Positions 1-9,190 of a stretch of 64,000 nucleotides of DNA are shown here, piece after piece. The notes under the pieces are model-generated. The model saw only the letters and a program-made list of their open reading frames with translations, was not told the DNA's origin and searched no databases. The position numbers were made by a program, and so were the translations under genes. The stretch is taken from positions 62,001-126,000 of the forward strand of contig JAXMHA010000006.1 in the NCBI GenBank assembly GCA_046347015.1. Direction: 5' to 3'. The stretch is from Dokdonella_A sp046347015 (GTDB lineage: Bacteria; Pseudomonadota; Gammaproteobacteria; Xanthomonadales; Rhodanobacteraceae). Every line of letters starts with the position of its first letter. Position 1 is the first letter of the stretch.

Positions 1-269
1 ATGCACATCGGATCGGGACCCGGCGTGGCGGTGGAATCGGGCATGCAGGTCCAGCCATTGTGGCCTTCGCGCAGCGTGCGCATCTTGCCGTCGGCATCCA
101 TCGCGACGATGGTGGCGCCCCTCGACACGGACATCGGTGCGGCGCGTTCGGCGCTGGCGATCATGGATTTGTCGGTGGGCGCTTTCCCGGCGATCGCCGG
201 CGCAGCCAGCGCGGCGATGATCGCGATCCCGAGAACCATTCGACGCCCCGACGAAACGGTGCTGTTCAT
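1..269 (-). CDS. Small secreted hypothetical protein, 3' end cut off by the window edge
   Basis: An open frame runs leftward from an ATG at 269 with a strong GGAGG ribosome site just upstream. It begins with a classic signal peptide of about 27 residues (basic GRR, then a run of Ile/Ala/Leu ending AIA before GKAP). The mature part reads as a small periplasmic or outer-surface protein with a cysteine-containing HNGWTCMPD stretch followed by TPGPDPMC. I have seen this pair in small proteobacterial hypothetical proteins of unknown function, but I cannot name the family. Only 89 residues are visible. Function unknown. Confidence 0.75.
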   Translation of the reverse strand, partial: MNSTVSSGRRMVLGIAIIAALAAPAIAGKAPTDKSMIASAERAAPMSVSRGATIVAMDADGKMRTLREGHNGWTCMPDSTATPGPDPMC

Positions 270-371
270 GAGTTCCTCCAGGAGTTCGTGATGCGTTGCC
301 TGCGCGCGGCAGCCATGGCGCGGGCGCACCGCGCGCATCGCGGCGAACATACTCCGAATCGCACGTGCCGG

Positions 372-3300
372 TCAGTGCCGCCCGCCAGTGCCGACCGGGG
401 GTGCGCCGGCCGCGCGCAGCTTCGCGTTCAAGCCATCGAGCCCGGCCGTCCTGAGTCCGTCCCACTGTGCCAGTGCAGCATCGAGGATGCGGGCGAGTTC
501 GGCATGGCCCGCACGGGCATCGGCCGATGGCGCGGCGTCGGCATCGCCGTCGACGGCATTCATCAGCGAACCGAGCGCGCCGTCGAGGTACGCGAAGTTG
601 TGCACGTTGCCGGGTTGCCGCGTCCACGCGTTGTACGGATTCGTCGTGGTGTCGAGATGCGCCAGCGCGACGACTTTTTCGTCGAGTGCGTCGATGGCGC
701 GCGCCAGCAGGCGGTCGGCGCCAGCCCGGGACTTGCCGAGCGCCGCGTGCAATGCGGCGGCATCACGCATCGCCACCGCGAGCCGCGCCTGGTCGGCCTC
801 GATGCTGCGCGCGAGCGTGAATTGTTCCGCATAGGCATCGGCCGCAAGATGCACGCGCGGGTCGGGCGCGATGGTCAGTGGCGCGTCGTAGGCAGCGCCG
901 TCGATCACCAGTTTCACGGTGTAGCGGCCCGGCGGCGCCCATACGCCGTTCGCCCATGGGTCGCCGTTGGCAATCGCCGGCAATGGCGCGTACCGCAACG
1001 GCCAGATGAAGCGGTGCAGGCCCGGGGTGGCTTTCAGCGTGACCGGATGATCGAGCCATTCCGGCATCGAGTTGATCTTCGCGAGGTCGTGGTGCGGCGC
1101 CTTGTCGGCACTCGAGTAGTGGCGCACGAGGTTCCCTTCGCCATCGAAGATCGATAATTCGATGGGTGCCCTCGGCGCCGAAGCCAGCGAGTAGTCGATG
1201 TACGCGCCCCACGGCGGGTTTTCGGCGGTTGGTTCGTCCTTCGGCAGCGGGGTGCCGGTGAATCCCGGCGTGCGGACGCGGTAGGCGATCGCCGGTTTGT
1301 AAAGGTGCGTACGCGACGCGAGCGTGTCGGGGCCGTCGGCCTGCCGCAGCGCCGAAATGTCGTCCATGATCCAGAAGCCGCGGCCGTGGGTCGCGATCAC
1401 CAGGTCATCGTTCTTGACGTCGATGTCGCGCACCGACGTGCGCGGCAGGTTCTGCTGCAGCGGTTGCCAGTGGCCGCCATCGTCGAACGACACGTACACG
1501 CCAAGTTCGGTGCCGGCATACAGCAGGCCTTGCCGGGTCGGGTCCTCGCGCACGACGTTGACGAAATCGCCATCGCGGATTCCCTCGACGATCGGTTGCC
1601 ATGACGTACCGCCGTCGCGCGTGCGATAGATGAACGGCCTGCGGTCGTCGAGGCGATGCCGGTCGACCGACAGATACGCGCTGCCCCTGTCGAAGTGCGA
1701 GGGCTCGACATTGCCGACCTTCGACCACGCGGTGAGTGCCTTCGGCGTGACGTTCCGCCAGTGCGCGCCGGCATCGTCGGTGCGCCAGACCAGGCCGTCG
1801 TCCGTGCCGACCCACAAGAGGCCCCGCTCGAGCGGCGACGAACCGATCGCGTAGGCCACGCCGCGGCGTGGGCCGTGTCCGAGGTTGTCGGCGATCGTTG
1901 GTGCATCGAGATTCGGCGGCACGCCGGGATCCTCGCGCGAGAGGTCGGGGCTGATCGCGGTCCAGTGATCGCCACCGTCGGTCGTCTGCCATAGCCGCTG
2001 GTTGCCGAAGTACAGCGTCGACCGGTCGACGGCGTTGAAGACGAGCGGCAGCGTCCAGGTGCGGCGATAAATGTCCGGGGCAGCCAGCGTCGGATCGACG
2101 CTGCGCGTCTGCTCGGTCCGCAGGTCGAGCTTGTCCACCGTACCGCCATACACGAGGTCGGGATCCTTCGGGTCGGGTGCGATCATCCCCGCTTCGCCGC
2201 CGGCCGTGACTTCTCGGAATTGCTCCATGCTGATCACCGCGCCGTAAGCCGAGCGGCTCGGGATCCCCACTGCGCCCGAGTCCTGCTGCGCCCCGTAGAC
2301 CCGGTACGGAAACCGGTTGTCGGTGGTGACGTGGTAGAGCTGCGCGGTCGGCTGGTTGAGCCAGCTCGACCAGGTCTTGCCGCCGTTGACGGTGACGATG
2401 GCGCCCTGGTCGACGCCCATGATCTGGCGTTCGGGTTCGTTCGGGTCGATCCACAGCTCGTGGTAGTCGTCGCCGGTCGGATCGCCTTTGACTGGCACGA
2501 AGCTCGCGCCACCATCGTCCGATCGCAACTCGATCGTATTCATCGCGTAGAGGCGGTCCGGGTTCTTCGGGTCGGCGGTGATCTGCCCGAAGTACCAGCC
2601 GCGTTGCCAGATGCGCGGATCGGCGCTCGCCTTCCGCCACGACGCGCCGGCGTCGTCGGAACGGTACAGGCCGCCTTCGTCGGCATCGACGATTGCGTAA
2701 ATGCGATTGGGGGCGGCATCCGAAATCGCGATGCCGATCCGCCCGAGTCCCTGCGACGGGAAGCCGTGGCCTGCGAGGCGCGTCCAGTGCTCGCCATCAT
2801 CGGTCGACTTGTAGAGGCCCGAGCCCGGGCCGTTCGATGGCGGATACACGTTCCACGGCGGGCGCCGCGTCTGCCACAGCGACGCGTAGATCGTGTCGGG
2901 ATCACCCGGCTTGAAGATCAGGTCGATCGCACCGGTGTCGTCGTTCGGGCCGAGCACCTTTTTCCAGTGCCCGCCACCATCGAGTGAACGAAACACACCG
3001 CGCTCGGCGTTCGGTCCGTAGGGATGGCCGAGTGCCGCGACGAACACGCGCTCGGGATTGCGGGGATCGACGCGGATCATCCCGATCTGCTGCGTATCCG
3101 CGAGTCCGCTGTGCGACCACGTCCTTCCGCCATCGACGGACTTGTAGACGCCATTGCCCTGTGCGATGTCCGAGCGCATGTCGGCTTCACCGGTGCCGAC
3201 GTAGACCACGTTCGGATCCGACGGCGCGACCGCGATTGCACCGATCGAACCGACGCCTTGTGCATCGAAGATCGGCTGCCAGGTGCGTCCGGTGTCGTGC

Positions 3301-3533
3301 GTTTCCCACACGCCACCATTCACCGAGCCCATGTAGAAGTGCGCCGGTTGGCCGATGACACCGGTGACGGCCAGCGTGCGCCCGGCGCGGAACGGGCCGA
3401 TCAGGCGCCAGTGCAGCGCGCCGAACGGCTGGCCGCCGGCCTCGGCCGCGGCAGGCGACGCGGCCGCGAGTGCCGTCGCGGTCGCGACCACGGCAGCGGC
3501 GAGCGTCGAAACGATTCGGCGCGGGACGAACAT
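372..3533 (-). CDS. Secreted BNR/Asp-box (sortilin-VPS10-like) beta-propeller protein
   Basis: This 1053-residue protein starts with a signal peptide (basic PRR, Ala/Val/Thr-rich core, Ala-Glu-Ala cleavage region near residue 30). The first two thirds hold many Asp-box repeats of the S-x-D-x-G-x-x-W type, for example VYKSVDGGRTW, VFRSLDGGGHW, LYKSTDDGEHW and VYVSFDDGGHW, as in the sialidase/BNR and VPS10 propeller superfamily. The C-terminal third is less repetitive. Such proteins are often labelled glycosyl hydrolase, but I see no specific catalytic residue set, so an enzyme function is not shown. It is likely periplasmic or secreted. It lies in the same direction as the sugar dehydrogenase-like gene upstream, with a gap of about 65 bp. 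Confident on fold, not on substrate. Confidence 0.85.
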   Translation of the reverse strand: MFVPRRIVSTLAAAVVATATALAAASPAAAEAGGQPFGALHWRLIGPFRAGRTLAVTGVIGQPAHFYMGSVNGGVWETHDTGRTWQPIFDAQGVGSIGAIAVAPSDPNVVYVGTGEADMRSDIAQGNGVYKSVDGGRTWSHSGLADTQQIGMIRVDPRNPERVFVAALGHPYGPNAERGVFRSLDGGGHWKKVLGPNDDTGAIDLIFKPGDPDTIYASLWQTRRPPWNVYPPSNGPGSGLYKSTDDGEHWTRLAGHGFPSQGLGRIGIAISDAAPNRIYAIVDADEGGLYRSDDAGASWRKASADPRIWQRGWYFGQITADPKNPDRLYAMNTIELRSDDGGASFVPVKGDPTGDDYHELWIDPNEPERQIMGVDQGAIVTVNGGKTWSSWLNQPTAQLYHVTTDNRFPYRVYGAQQDSGAVGIPSRSAYGAVISMEQFREVTAGGEAGMIAPDPKDPDLVYGGTVDKLDLRTEQTRSVDPTLAAPDIYRRTWTLPLVFNAVDRSTLYFGNQRLWQTTDGGDHWTAISPDLSREDPGVPPNLDAPTIADNLGHGPRRGVAYAIGSSPLERGLLWVGTDDGLVWRTDDAGAHWRNVTPKALTAWSKVGNVEPSHFDRGSAYLSVDRHRLDDRRPFIYRTRDGGTSWQPIVEGIRDGDFVNVVREDPTRQGLLYAGTELGVYVSFDDGGHWQPLQQNLPRTSVRDIDVKNDDLVIATHGRGFWIMDDISALRQADGPDTLASRTHLYKPAIAYRVRTPGFTGTPLPKDEPTAENPPWGAYIDYSLASAPRAPIELSIFDGEGNLVRHYSSADKAPHHDLAKINSMPEWLDHPVTLKATPGLHRFIWPLRYAPLPAIANGDPWANGVWAPPGRYTVKLVIDGAAYDAPLTIAPDPRVHLAADAYAEQFTLARSIEADQARLAVAMRDAAALHAALGKSRAGADRLLARAIDALDEKVVALAHLDTTTNPYNAWTRQPGNVHNFAYLDGALGSLMNAVDGDADAAPSADARAGHAELARILDAALAQWDGLRTAGLDGLNAKLRAAGAPPVGTGGRH

Positions 3534-3600
3534 GACGGCGATCCCCGGAAGCGCGGAGCCGCCGATGATAACCGCCCTTCGCCGGGTGCTGCCGGAAGTC

Positions 3601-5481
3601 CTACCGTGCCGGAGGATCGAAGCCGTTCGCGAAGATCAGGTCGGGCGCCGGGGAAACGGTGACGAGCATGCCCTGGATGTCGCTTCGGCCGTGGCTGTCG
3701 GTCACCTTCACCGACACCGTCGTCGTCGCCAGCATGAATGTCGTCGCGGTCGCACCGGTCGCATCGTCGAACTGGCCATCGCCATCGAGGTCCCATGCAT
3801 ACGTCAGCGTGTCGCCGGCGTCGGGATCGACGCTGTTCGCCGCGGTGAACGTGATCGGGCGCGGATAGCCGTCGGCGGTGGAACCTTGCGCAACGGCAAT
3901 GGCGGCGGACGGCGCCTGGTCGCCGTCGGTGTTGTAGAAGATCCGGTTCACCGACATGTTGGGCTGCAGTCCGTAATTGTAGTTCGCGTAGAAGAGGTCG
4001 CCGCCCGGTCCCTGCTTCAGCTCGACGGCCGGCGCGGCTTCCGCGAATACCGAGGCCGTGTCGTCGGCCGGGGGTGTCGGCGGTTGGCCGGGACCATTGG
4101 TGTTCGGGATGACGTAAATCCGGGACTCGGGGAAATCCGTGAAAAACAACGCGCCGTCGTAACTTGCTGGGTACGAGCCGGTGGCGCCGGCTTCGTAGAA
4201 CGTGATGCCGGCGATTGCGGCGCTGCCGAGGTCGTGGTTGTAGACGTACCACGGCTGCGTTTCCGGAAAGCGGGGCGGCGCCGGAGGACTGGCCGTGCCG
4301 TAGAGGCGCAGGCAGATCGGCAGGTTGGCGGTGCTGAACTGCGCCTGCGGATCGCGGCCTTCGTAACAGGGCCATCCATAGTTGGTCATCGTCCCGCCGC
4401 CCCCTTGCGGTCGGCCGGGCAGCACGTCGATTTCCTCGTAGGTGTTGTAGCCGACGTCGCCGATCCAGAGGTCGTTGGTGCCGGGCCGGAACGTGAAGCG
4501 GTAGGGATTGCGCAGGCCGTACGCGATGATGCGCTGCGCATTCAGCGATTCACCCGGCACGCCGGCGAGCGGATTGTCCGGCGCCGGCGCACCCGTCGCG
4601 GGATTGATGCGGATGATGGTGCCGTCGAGCCACACCATGCACGAGATCGGTCCGGGACAGTTCGCGTAGCCGGGTTCGTCCTCGAGCCCCTGCGAGCGCA
4701 ACGCGCCGCTTTCGCTGGTGGCCACCGTGCTGCCGGTTGGCGCGCGCTGGTCCGGGTACCACGGGTTCTGGGTCGCCGTGGTGCCGGTGTCGATCCAGTT
4801 GCTGACGTAGTTCGCGCCTTCCCCGCCGCCGGCGTAGAGGTACCCGTCCGACCCGAACACCAGCGTGCCGATCGAATGACTCGGGAATTGCGCGTACCAG
4901 TCCTCGATCAGCACCTGCTCGTCGGACGCAGTATTGCCGGTGACCGTCAGGCGCGACAGGTGGCCGCTGACGACGCAGCCGCCGCCCCGGTTGTAGGCAC
5001 CGGGTTCGGTTTGCGTCGGGACGCCGTTGGGCGCGTCCGGACACGTGTCGGCGAACGTCGGGTACTGCGGGAAGGGTGGCCAGCGTGGTGGCTGGTCGCC
5101 GAACAGGCCGCCGTTGAACGTGTACTGCACGTAGAGGTACGGCACTTCCGGAAAGCGCGGGTCGAGCGCAAGTCCCAGCAGGCCACGGTCGCTTTGCGGA
5201 TCGTTGTCGACTTCTTCGGTCAGGTCGGCGAGGATTTGCGGATTGGTGTCGAGCAGGTTCTGGTACACCCAGATCAGGCCGCTCTTCTCGGCGACGAAAA
5301 TGCGGCCATCGTGCGCGAATGCGAACGTGGTCGGCTGGATGCGGTTCGGCAGGTACGTCGCAATGCAGAATCCGGTCGGCAGCGAGGTCGGGCACTGGAC
5401 ATCGGCGAGCGCACTGGCCGAAAGCAGGGTCCCGATGGCGAACACGACGTACGGGAAGACGGTCTTCAACGATCGATTCAC
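3601..5481 (-). CDS. Secreted PQQ-dependent sugar dehydrogenase-like protein with PKD domain and GFDP tail
   Basis: The protein matches the glucose/sorbosone dehydrogenase (GSDH) propeller family: the FAHDGRIFVAEKSGLIWV opening blade, a GLLGLALDP motif and a later GLRNPYRFTFRPGTNDLWIGDVG block. A PKD-like domain follows (AYTWD-type core read as YAWDLDGDGQ), then a short tail PDLIFANGFDPPAR. GTG at 5481 is chosen as start because a clear signal peptide follows directly (NRSLKT, hydrophobic core, ASALA cut site), giving 626 residues. An upstream in-frame ATG would put about 67 low-complexity residues before the signal peptide. The family oxidises aldose sugars with PQQ in the periplasm, but the actual substrate is unknown. 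The tail recurs in unrelated proteins at 11.6-14.6 kb and 22.5 kb. Confidence 0.85.
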   Translation of the reverse strand: MNRSLKTVFPYVVFAIGTLLSASALADVQCPTSLPTGFCIATYLPNRIQPTTFAFAHDGRIFVAEKSGLIWVYQNLLDTNPQILADLTEEVDNDPQSDRGLLGLALDPRFPEVPYLYVQYTFNGGLFGDQPPRWPPFPQYPTFADTCPDAPNGVPTQTEPGAYNRGGGCVVSGHLSRLTVTGNTASDEQVLIEDWYAQFPSHSIGTLVFGSDGYLYAGGGEGANYVSNWIDTGTTATQNPWYPDQRAPTGSTVATSESGALRSQGLEDEPGYANCPGPISCMVWLDGTIIRINPATGAPAPDNPLAGVPGESLNAQRIIAYGLRNPYRFTFRPGTNDLWIGDVGYNTYEEIDVLPGRPQGGGGTMTNYGWPCYEGRDPQAQFSTANLPICLRLYGTASPPAPPRFPETQPWYVYNHDLGSAAIAGITFYEAGATGSYPASYDGALFFTDFPESRIYVIPNTNGPGQPPTPPADDTASVFAEAAPAVELKQGPGGDLFYANYNYGLQPNMSVNRIFYNTDGDQAPSAAIAVAQGSTADGYPRPITFTAANSVDPDAGDTLTYAWDLDGDGQFDDATGATATTFMLATTTVSVKVTDSHGRSDIQGMLVTVSPAPDLIFANGFDPPAR

Positions 5482-5633
5482 GGCAACGGCTTGGCAACGG
5501 AGTCGCCGGATTATAGGGCGTGAGGTTGCGATGCCGCCGAATCCGCGAGTTGTGAAAAGTTCGTGAGTCCGCGCCGTCGCCGCGCGCACTTCGCGCCTGA
5601 CGCGCCGCCACGGACGGAAACACGCCGTCGACT

Positions 5634-5642
5634 TGCTAGAGT
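5634..5642 (+). promoter_or_regulatory. Extended -10 box just before exeA/gspA
   Basis: The sequence TGC-TAGAGT fits an extended -10 element. Its last base lies six bases before the ATG of the ExeA-type gene, so transcription would begin at or within a base or two of the start codon. No convincing -35 box is seen. No ribosome site precedes the ATG, which agrees with a leaderless message. The same nine bases occur upstream of the lipoprotein gene at 28684. Confidence 0.4.
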
Positions 5643-5648
5643 AGCGCC

Positions 5649-7244
5649 ATGTACCTCCAGTACTACGGACTCGGCGAAGCACCGTTCTCGATCACGCCCG
5701 ACCCGCGGTACGTGTTCCTGTCCGAACGGCATCGTGACGCGCTGGCGCACCTCCTGTACGGCATCGGCAAGGGCGGCAGCGGCGGGTTCGTGCAGTTGAC
5801 CGGTGAAGTCGGCACCGGCAAGACGACACTGTGCCGGTTGCTGCTTGACCAGCTTCCGGAAAACACCCGCGTCGCGCTGGTGCTGAACCCGAAGCTGACG
5901 CCGATCGAACTGGTGCAGACGATCTGCGAGGAGTTGAAGCTCGATACCACCGGGCGGACGTCGAGCCTCAAGGGCCTGACCGATACGCTGAACGCGTTCC
6001 TCCTCGACGCATACGCACAGGGCTTGCGCGTGGTCCTGATCGTCGACGAGGCGCAGAACCTGTCGACCGAGTCGCTCGAGCAGATCAGGCTGCTGACCAA
6101 CCTCGAGACGCCGACCCAGAAGCTGCTGCAGATCATCCTGCTCGGCCAGCCCGAGTTGCGCGACATGCTGGCGCGCCCCGAACTGCGCCAGCTCGCGCAA
6201 CGGATCACCGCGCGTTACCACCTGACGCCGCTCGACATCGCCGAAACCGAGGCCTACGTCCGTCATCGCCTGGCGGTTGCCGGAGCGGTGCGGTGTCCGT
6301 TTTCCCGCCTCGGGCTGCGGTCGCTGTACCGGCGTTCGGGCGGCGTCCCGAGGCTGATCAACATCGTCGCCGACCGGGCGTTGATGGCTGGGTACGCGCA
6401 CGAGGAATCGAACATCGGCGAGCGCACGGTCAATCGCGCCGCCGATGAAACCCTGCCCGGCCACGCCCGGTTCTGGTTCCGGCGGCATCGGCGTTGGCTC
6501 GCCGCGGCGGTGGCGGTATTGGTCCTCGGCGGTGCGGCGACGTGGTACCGGATGAACCTGCACGCGACGCTTGCGACGCCCGTCCAGACGCCAACGCCAC
6601 CGGTGGCGGCTGATTCGGGATTGGCCAACCTCGAGTCGTTCCTGGCGAAGAAACCCGAGACCGAACTGACGGCGTTCTCGCAGTTGCTGGCGCGCTGGCA
6701 GGTCGCGGGTGGTGGGGTGTCGGTCGCGGAAGCCGCCGCGTGTCCGTCCGTCGTGGCGCCCGGACTCGATTGCCTGCGCGGGCATGCCGACCTCGCGCAG
6801 ATCCTGCGTTTCGACCGGCCGGTGATCCTCGTCCTCGGCAGCGGCGATTCGGCGGCCTATGCCGTGTTGCAGGGCGCCGGGCGGTCGCGGGTCCGGCTCG
6901 ACGTCGCGGGCGTACCGCACGAAATCGACCGGGATTCGCTGCCGCGGCTCTGGGGTGGCGATTTCGTCGCGTTGTGGCGGCAGCCCTCCGACGTGCCGGC
7001 GACGCTGAAGCGCGGCGATGCCGGACCCGGGGTCGCGTGGGTGAGCCAGCGCCTTGCCGCGCTCGATGGCGATGCCGCTGCCGGCTCCGGTCCGGCATAC
7101 TTCGACGCGGCGCTGGAATCACGCGTACGCAAACTGCAGCAGGCCTACGGCATCCGGGCCGACGGCATCGTCGGGCCGGAAACGCTGTTCGCGCTGTCGG
7201 CGCTCGACGACCAGGGCCCGCATCTCGCCCGCACCGTCGAGTAG
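5649..7244 (+). CDS. gspA: ExeA/GspA-type AAA ATPase with peptidoglycan-binding domain
   Basis: The N-terminal 270 residues are an AAA ATPase of the ExeA family: YGLGEAPFSITPDPRYVF opening, Walker A GEVGTGKTT at residues 52-60, and a VDEAQNLS Walker B. A single membrane segment lies near residues 280-300. The periplasmic part ends in a peptidoglycan-binding type 1 domain (about residues 450-515, with KLQQAYGIRADGIVGPETL). In Aeromonas, ExeA works with ExeB at the inner membrane to let the type II secretion secretin assemble through the peptidoglycan. The next gene, 17 bp downstream, is the GspB partner, so the pair makes up an ExeAB-like unit. MshM-type proteins share the ATPase but the GspB neighbour favours secretion. 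Confidence 0.9.
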   Translation: MYLQYYGLGEAPFSITPDPRYVFLSERHRDALAHLLYGIGKGGSGGFVQLTGEVGTGKTTLCRLLLDQLPENTRVALVLNPKLTPIELVQTICEELKLDTTGRTSSLKGLTDTLNAFLLDAYAQGLRVVLIVDEAQNLSTESLEQIRLLTNLETPTQKLLQIILLGQPELRDMLARPELRQLAQRITARYHLTPLDIAETEAYVRHRLAVAGAVRCPFSRLGLRSLYRRSGGVPRLINIVADRALMAGYAHEESNIGERTVNRAADETLPGHARFWFRRHRRWLAAAVAVLVLGGAATWYRMNLHATLATPVQTPTPPVAADSGLANLESFLAKKPETELTAFSQLLARWQVAGGGVSVAEAAACPSVVAPGLDCLRGHADLAQILRFDRPVILVLGSGDSAAYAVLQGAGRSRVRLDVAGVPHEIDRDSLPRLWGGDFVALWRQPSDVPATLKRGDAGPGVAWVSQRLAALDGDAAAGSGPAYFDAALESRVRKLQQAYGIRADGIVGPETLFALSALDDQGPHLARTVE

Positions 7245-7261
7245 TCCCGAGGAAAAACCCG

Positions 7262-8014
7262 ATGTCCTTGATCCTTGAAGCCTTGAAGAAGTCCGAGCAA
7301 CAGCGCCGGCTGGGACAGGCGCCCGACCTCGGCACGCCCGTCATGGTGGCGCGGCGACGGCGGCATCTCGCCGGACCGGCCTTCGTCGTCGTGATCATTG
7401 CCGTTGCCGCAGGGACGTGGTGGTGGATGCATCGGAGCGAACCGCCGCCGCCGGCCACGGCGCCTGCCGCGACCGCGCCAGCGGCCCCGCCCGCGGAAAC
7501 ACCGGCCGAGCGGGTCGAGGCGCGCCGGGCGGAACGGTTGGCGCGCATGAAGGCGCGTACGCAACAGGTTCGCTCGGCCGAGGAGACGCGCCGCACGCGG
7601 GACATGAAGACCGGCGTCGTTCAGGCACCCGCGACAGCACCGAGGGAACCCAAGGCCAAGGCGCCATCCGGCGCGGCCGCACCACCGCCAGCCGCCGCGG
7701 CGTCGAACGTTCCCGCCAAGACTTCCGCCACGCCGGCGGCCGCCGCAACTCCTGCGCGGCCAACGTCGCCCGGTTCCGCCGTGCCGTTCGTCTGGGAGTT
7801 GCCTTACGGAACCCGCAAGGACCTGCCCGAACTCACGTTGACGATGCACTACTATTCCGCCGATCCGAAGCAGCGCTTCGTCATCCTCGACGGCCAGCGC
7901 CACATCGAGGGCGATGCGCTCGACAACGGCGTCAGCGTCGTCTCGATCCGCCAGGACGGCGTCGTGCTCGAGTTCAAGGGCCAGCAGTTCCTGTTGCCGC
8001 GCGCGGGACGCTGA
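7262..8014 (+). CDS. gspB: General secretion pathway protein B (GspB/ExeB-like)
   Basis: The 250-residue protein begins MSLILEALKKSEQQRRLGQAP, the hallmark opening of GspB/ExeB proteins. It has one membrane segment at about residues 40-56, a long Pro/Ala-rich periplasmic linker, and a compact C-terminal domain (LPELTLTMHYYSADPKQRFVIL region to VVLEFKGQQFLLPR) typical of the GspB C-terminal fold. It lies 17 bp after exeA/gspA in the same direction and should work with it in type II secretion or secretin assembly. The C-terminal domain is thought to contact secretin or peptidoglycan in the periplasm. The T2SS ATPase gene in this window lies apart, at 40.1-41.9 kb. Confidence 0.9.
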   Translation: MSLILEALKKSEQQRRLGQAPDLGTPVMVARRRRHLAGPAFVVVIIAVAAGTWWWMHRSEPPPPATAPAATAPAAPPAETPAERVEARRAERLARMKARTQQVRSAEETRRTRDMKTGVVQAPATAPREPKAKAPSGAAAPPPAAAASNVPAKTSATPAAAATPARPTSPGSAVPFVWELPYGTRKDLPELTLTMHYYSADPKQRFVILDGQRHIEGDALDNGVSVVSIRQDGVVLEFKGQQFLLPRAGR

Positions 8015-8029
8015 CCGCTTCGCCTTGCC

Positions 8030-8713
8030 GTGTTCGTCACGCTGCCGAGCCGGCGCAAGTCCGGACCACCGTGGGGGACCCTGCTGATCGTCGCCGCGTG
8101 TGTCGCGGTATTCCTCTGGATGCTGACCGCGGAACCGGCCGAGCGCGCGACGTTGTTGACGCGCTGGGGCACGGTACCGTCGACGCTGCTCGATTCCCAC
8201 GTGTCCTGGCTGTCGCAGCTCGCGGAATTGCGCGCCGCGCGCCTCGTCACCGCGTTGTTCATCCACGCCGACTGGCTGCACCTCACCGGCAACCTCCTGT
8301 TCCTCGTCATCTTCGGTGTCGCGGCCGAACGGGTCCTCGGCACGACGCGATTCCTCGTGCTGTTCGTCATCGGCGGTGCGCTGGCGAACCTGATCGGCGC
8401 GCTGACGCTGGCCGGAACCAACGCGCCGATCGTCGGTTCGAGCGGCGCGGTGTCGGCGGTGGTCGGGGCCTACCTCGCGTTGTTCCCGCGCGCGCGGCTC
8501 GGTCTGGTCCTGCCGCTCGGCCTGTTCCTCGAATTCGTGCGCGTGCCGGCGGCACTCCTGATCGGCTTCTGGGTGGTGCTGCAGTTGCTGTTCACGTTCA
8601 TCGGCCCGGCGTTCGGCGCGGTCGCGTGGTGGACGCACGTGTCCGGTTTCGCGATCGGGATCGTGTTCGCGCTGGCCTCGCGGGGCGCGATCGTCCGGCG
8701 CGCGCGCGGGTGA
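8030..8713 (+). CDS. Rhomboid family intramembrane serine protease
   Basis: The 227-residue protein has about six hydrophobic segments. It carries the rhomboid signatures: HLTGN (H84-N88) in the first core helix, GSSGA with the predicted nucleophile Ser138, and the catalytic His203 in a WTHVSGF stretch. The GTG start at 8030 lies only 15 bp after gspB, so co-transcription with gspA-gspB is likely. Rhomboids cut single-pass membrane proteins. The natural substrate is unknown. Rhombosortase variants process GlyGly-CTERM tails, but I see no GlyGly-CTERM protein here. Family assignment is firm. Confidence 0.9.
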   Translation: MFVTLPSRRKSGPPWGTLLIVAACVAVFLWMLTAEPAERATLLTRWGTVPSTLLDSHVSWLSQLAELRAARLVTALFIHADWLHLTGNLLFLVIFGVAAERVLGTTRFLVLFVIGGALANLIGALTLAGTNAPIVGSSGAVSAVVGAYLALFPRARLGLVLPLGLFLEFVRVPAALLIGFWVVLQLLFTFIGPAFGAVAWWTHVSGFAIGIVFALASRGAIVRRARG

Positions 8714-8774
8714 TCCGGTCCCGTTTCCAGCCGAGGGCAAAGCCGGCGTACGATGCCGATGGCGGCGGGTCAGG

Positions 8775-9119
8775 ATGGTTCGGCTGATGGCGAGGCAAAG
8801 GCTCTACAAGGTCGTGTTCACGGCACAGGGCAAGACCGTCGAGCTTTATGCACGGCGGCTCGCGTCGAGTTCGCTGTGGGGCTTCACCGAGATCGCGGAT
8901 CTCGTCTTCGCACCGCCGGGGGAGGGACGCATCGTCGACCCGGTCGAGGAGCGGCTGCGCGAGGAGTTCCGCAACACTCATGTGCTGCACATTCCGATCC
9001 ACGCCATCGTCCGCATCGAGGAAGGCGACCGGCTCGGCGCGATGAAGGTCAGCGATGCTCCGGCGGGCGGCGGCACGGTCATGCCGTTCCCGGTCGCGCC
9101 GCCTCGCGGCGGCGGCTGA
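8775..9119 (+). CDS. DUF1820 family protein
   Basis: This 114-residue soluble protein matches DUF1820. The diagnostic features are an RLYKVVFTAQGKTVELYARR opening, a SLWGFTEIADLVF segment, VDPVEERLREEF, and the closing HIPIHAIVRIEEGDR block. No enzyme motif, signal peptide or membrane segment is present. The family is conserved in gammaproteobacteria but has no assigned role that I know of. A second in-frame ATG four codons in (MARQRLYKV) could be the true start. The C-terminal 20 residues (Ala/Gly/Pro-rich) are a low-complexity extension. It faces the S41 protease gene convergently. Confidence 0.85.
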   Translation: MVRLMARQRLYKVVFTAQGKTVELYARRLASSSLWGFTEIADLVFAPPGEGRIVDPVEERLREEFRNTHVLHIPIHAIVRIEEGDRLGAMKVSDAPAGGGTVMPFPVAPPRGGG

Positions 9120-9190
9120 CTTCCCGGCTCCCGGGTCCGGGGTCTTCGTGCGATCCCGGGTTGCGGTGCCGCTGGATCGAAGCGAGACCG

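Noticed and set aside
372..3533. True sialidase activity for the BNR protein
   Set aside because: Asp-box repeats alone do not indicate sialidase; the catalytic Arg triad and Tyr/Glu pair could not be identified.
3355..5523. 722-codon plus-strand frame opposite the BNR and dehydrogenase genes
   Set aside because: It is a high-G+C shadow: Arg/Val/Gly-rich with no motif, lying antisense to well-supported genes.
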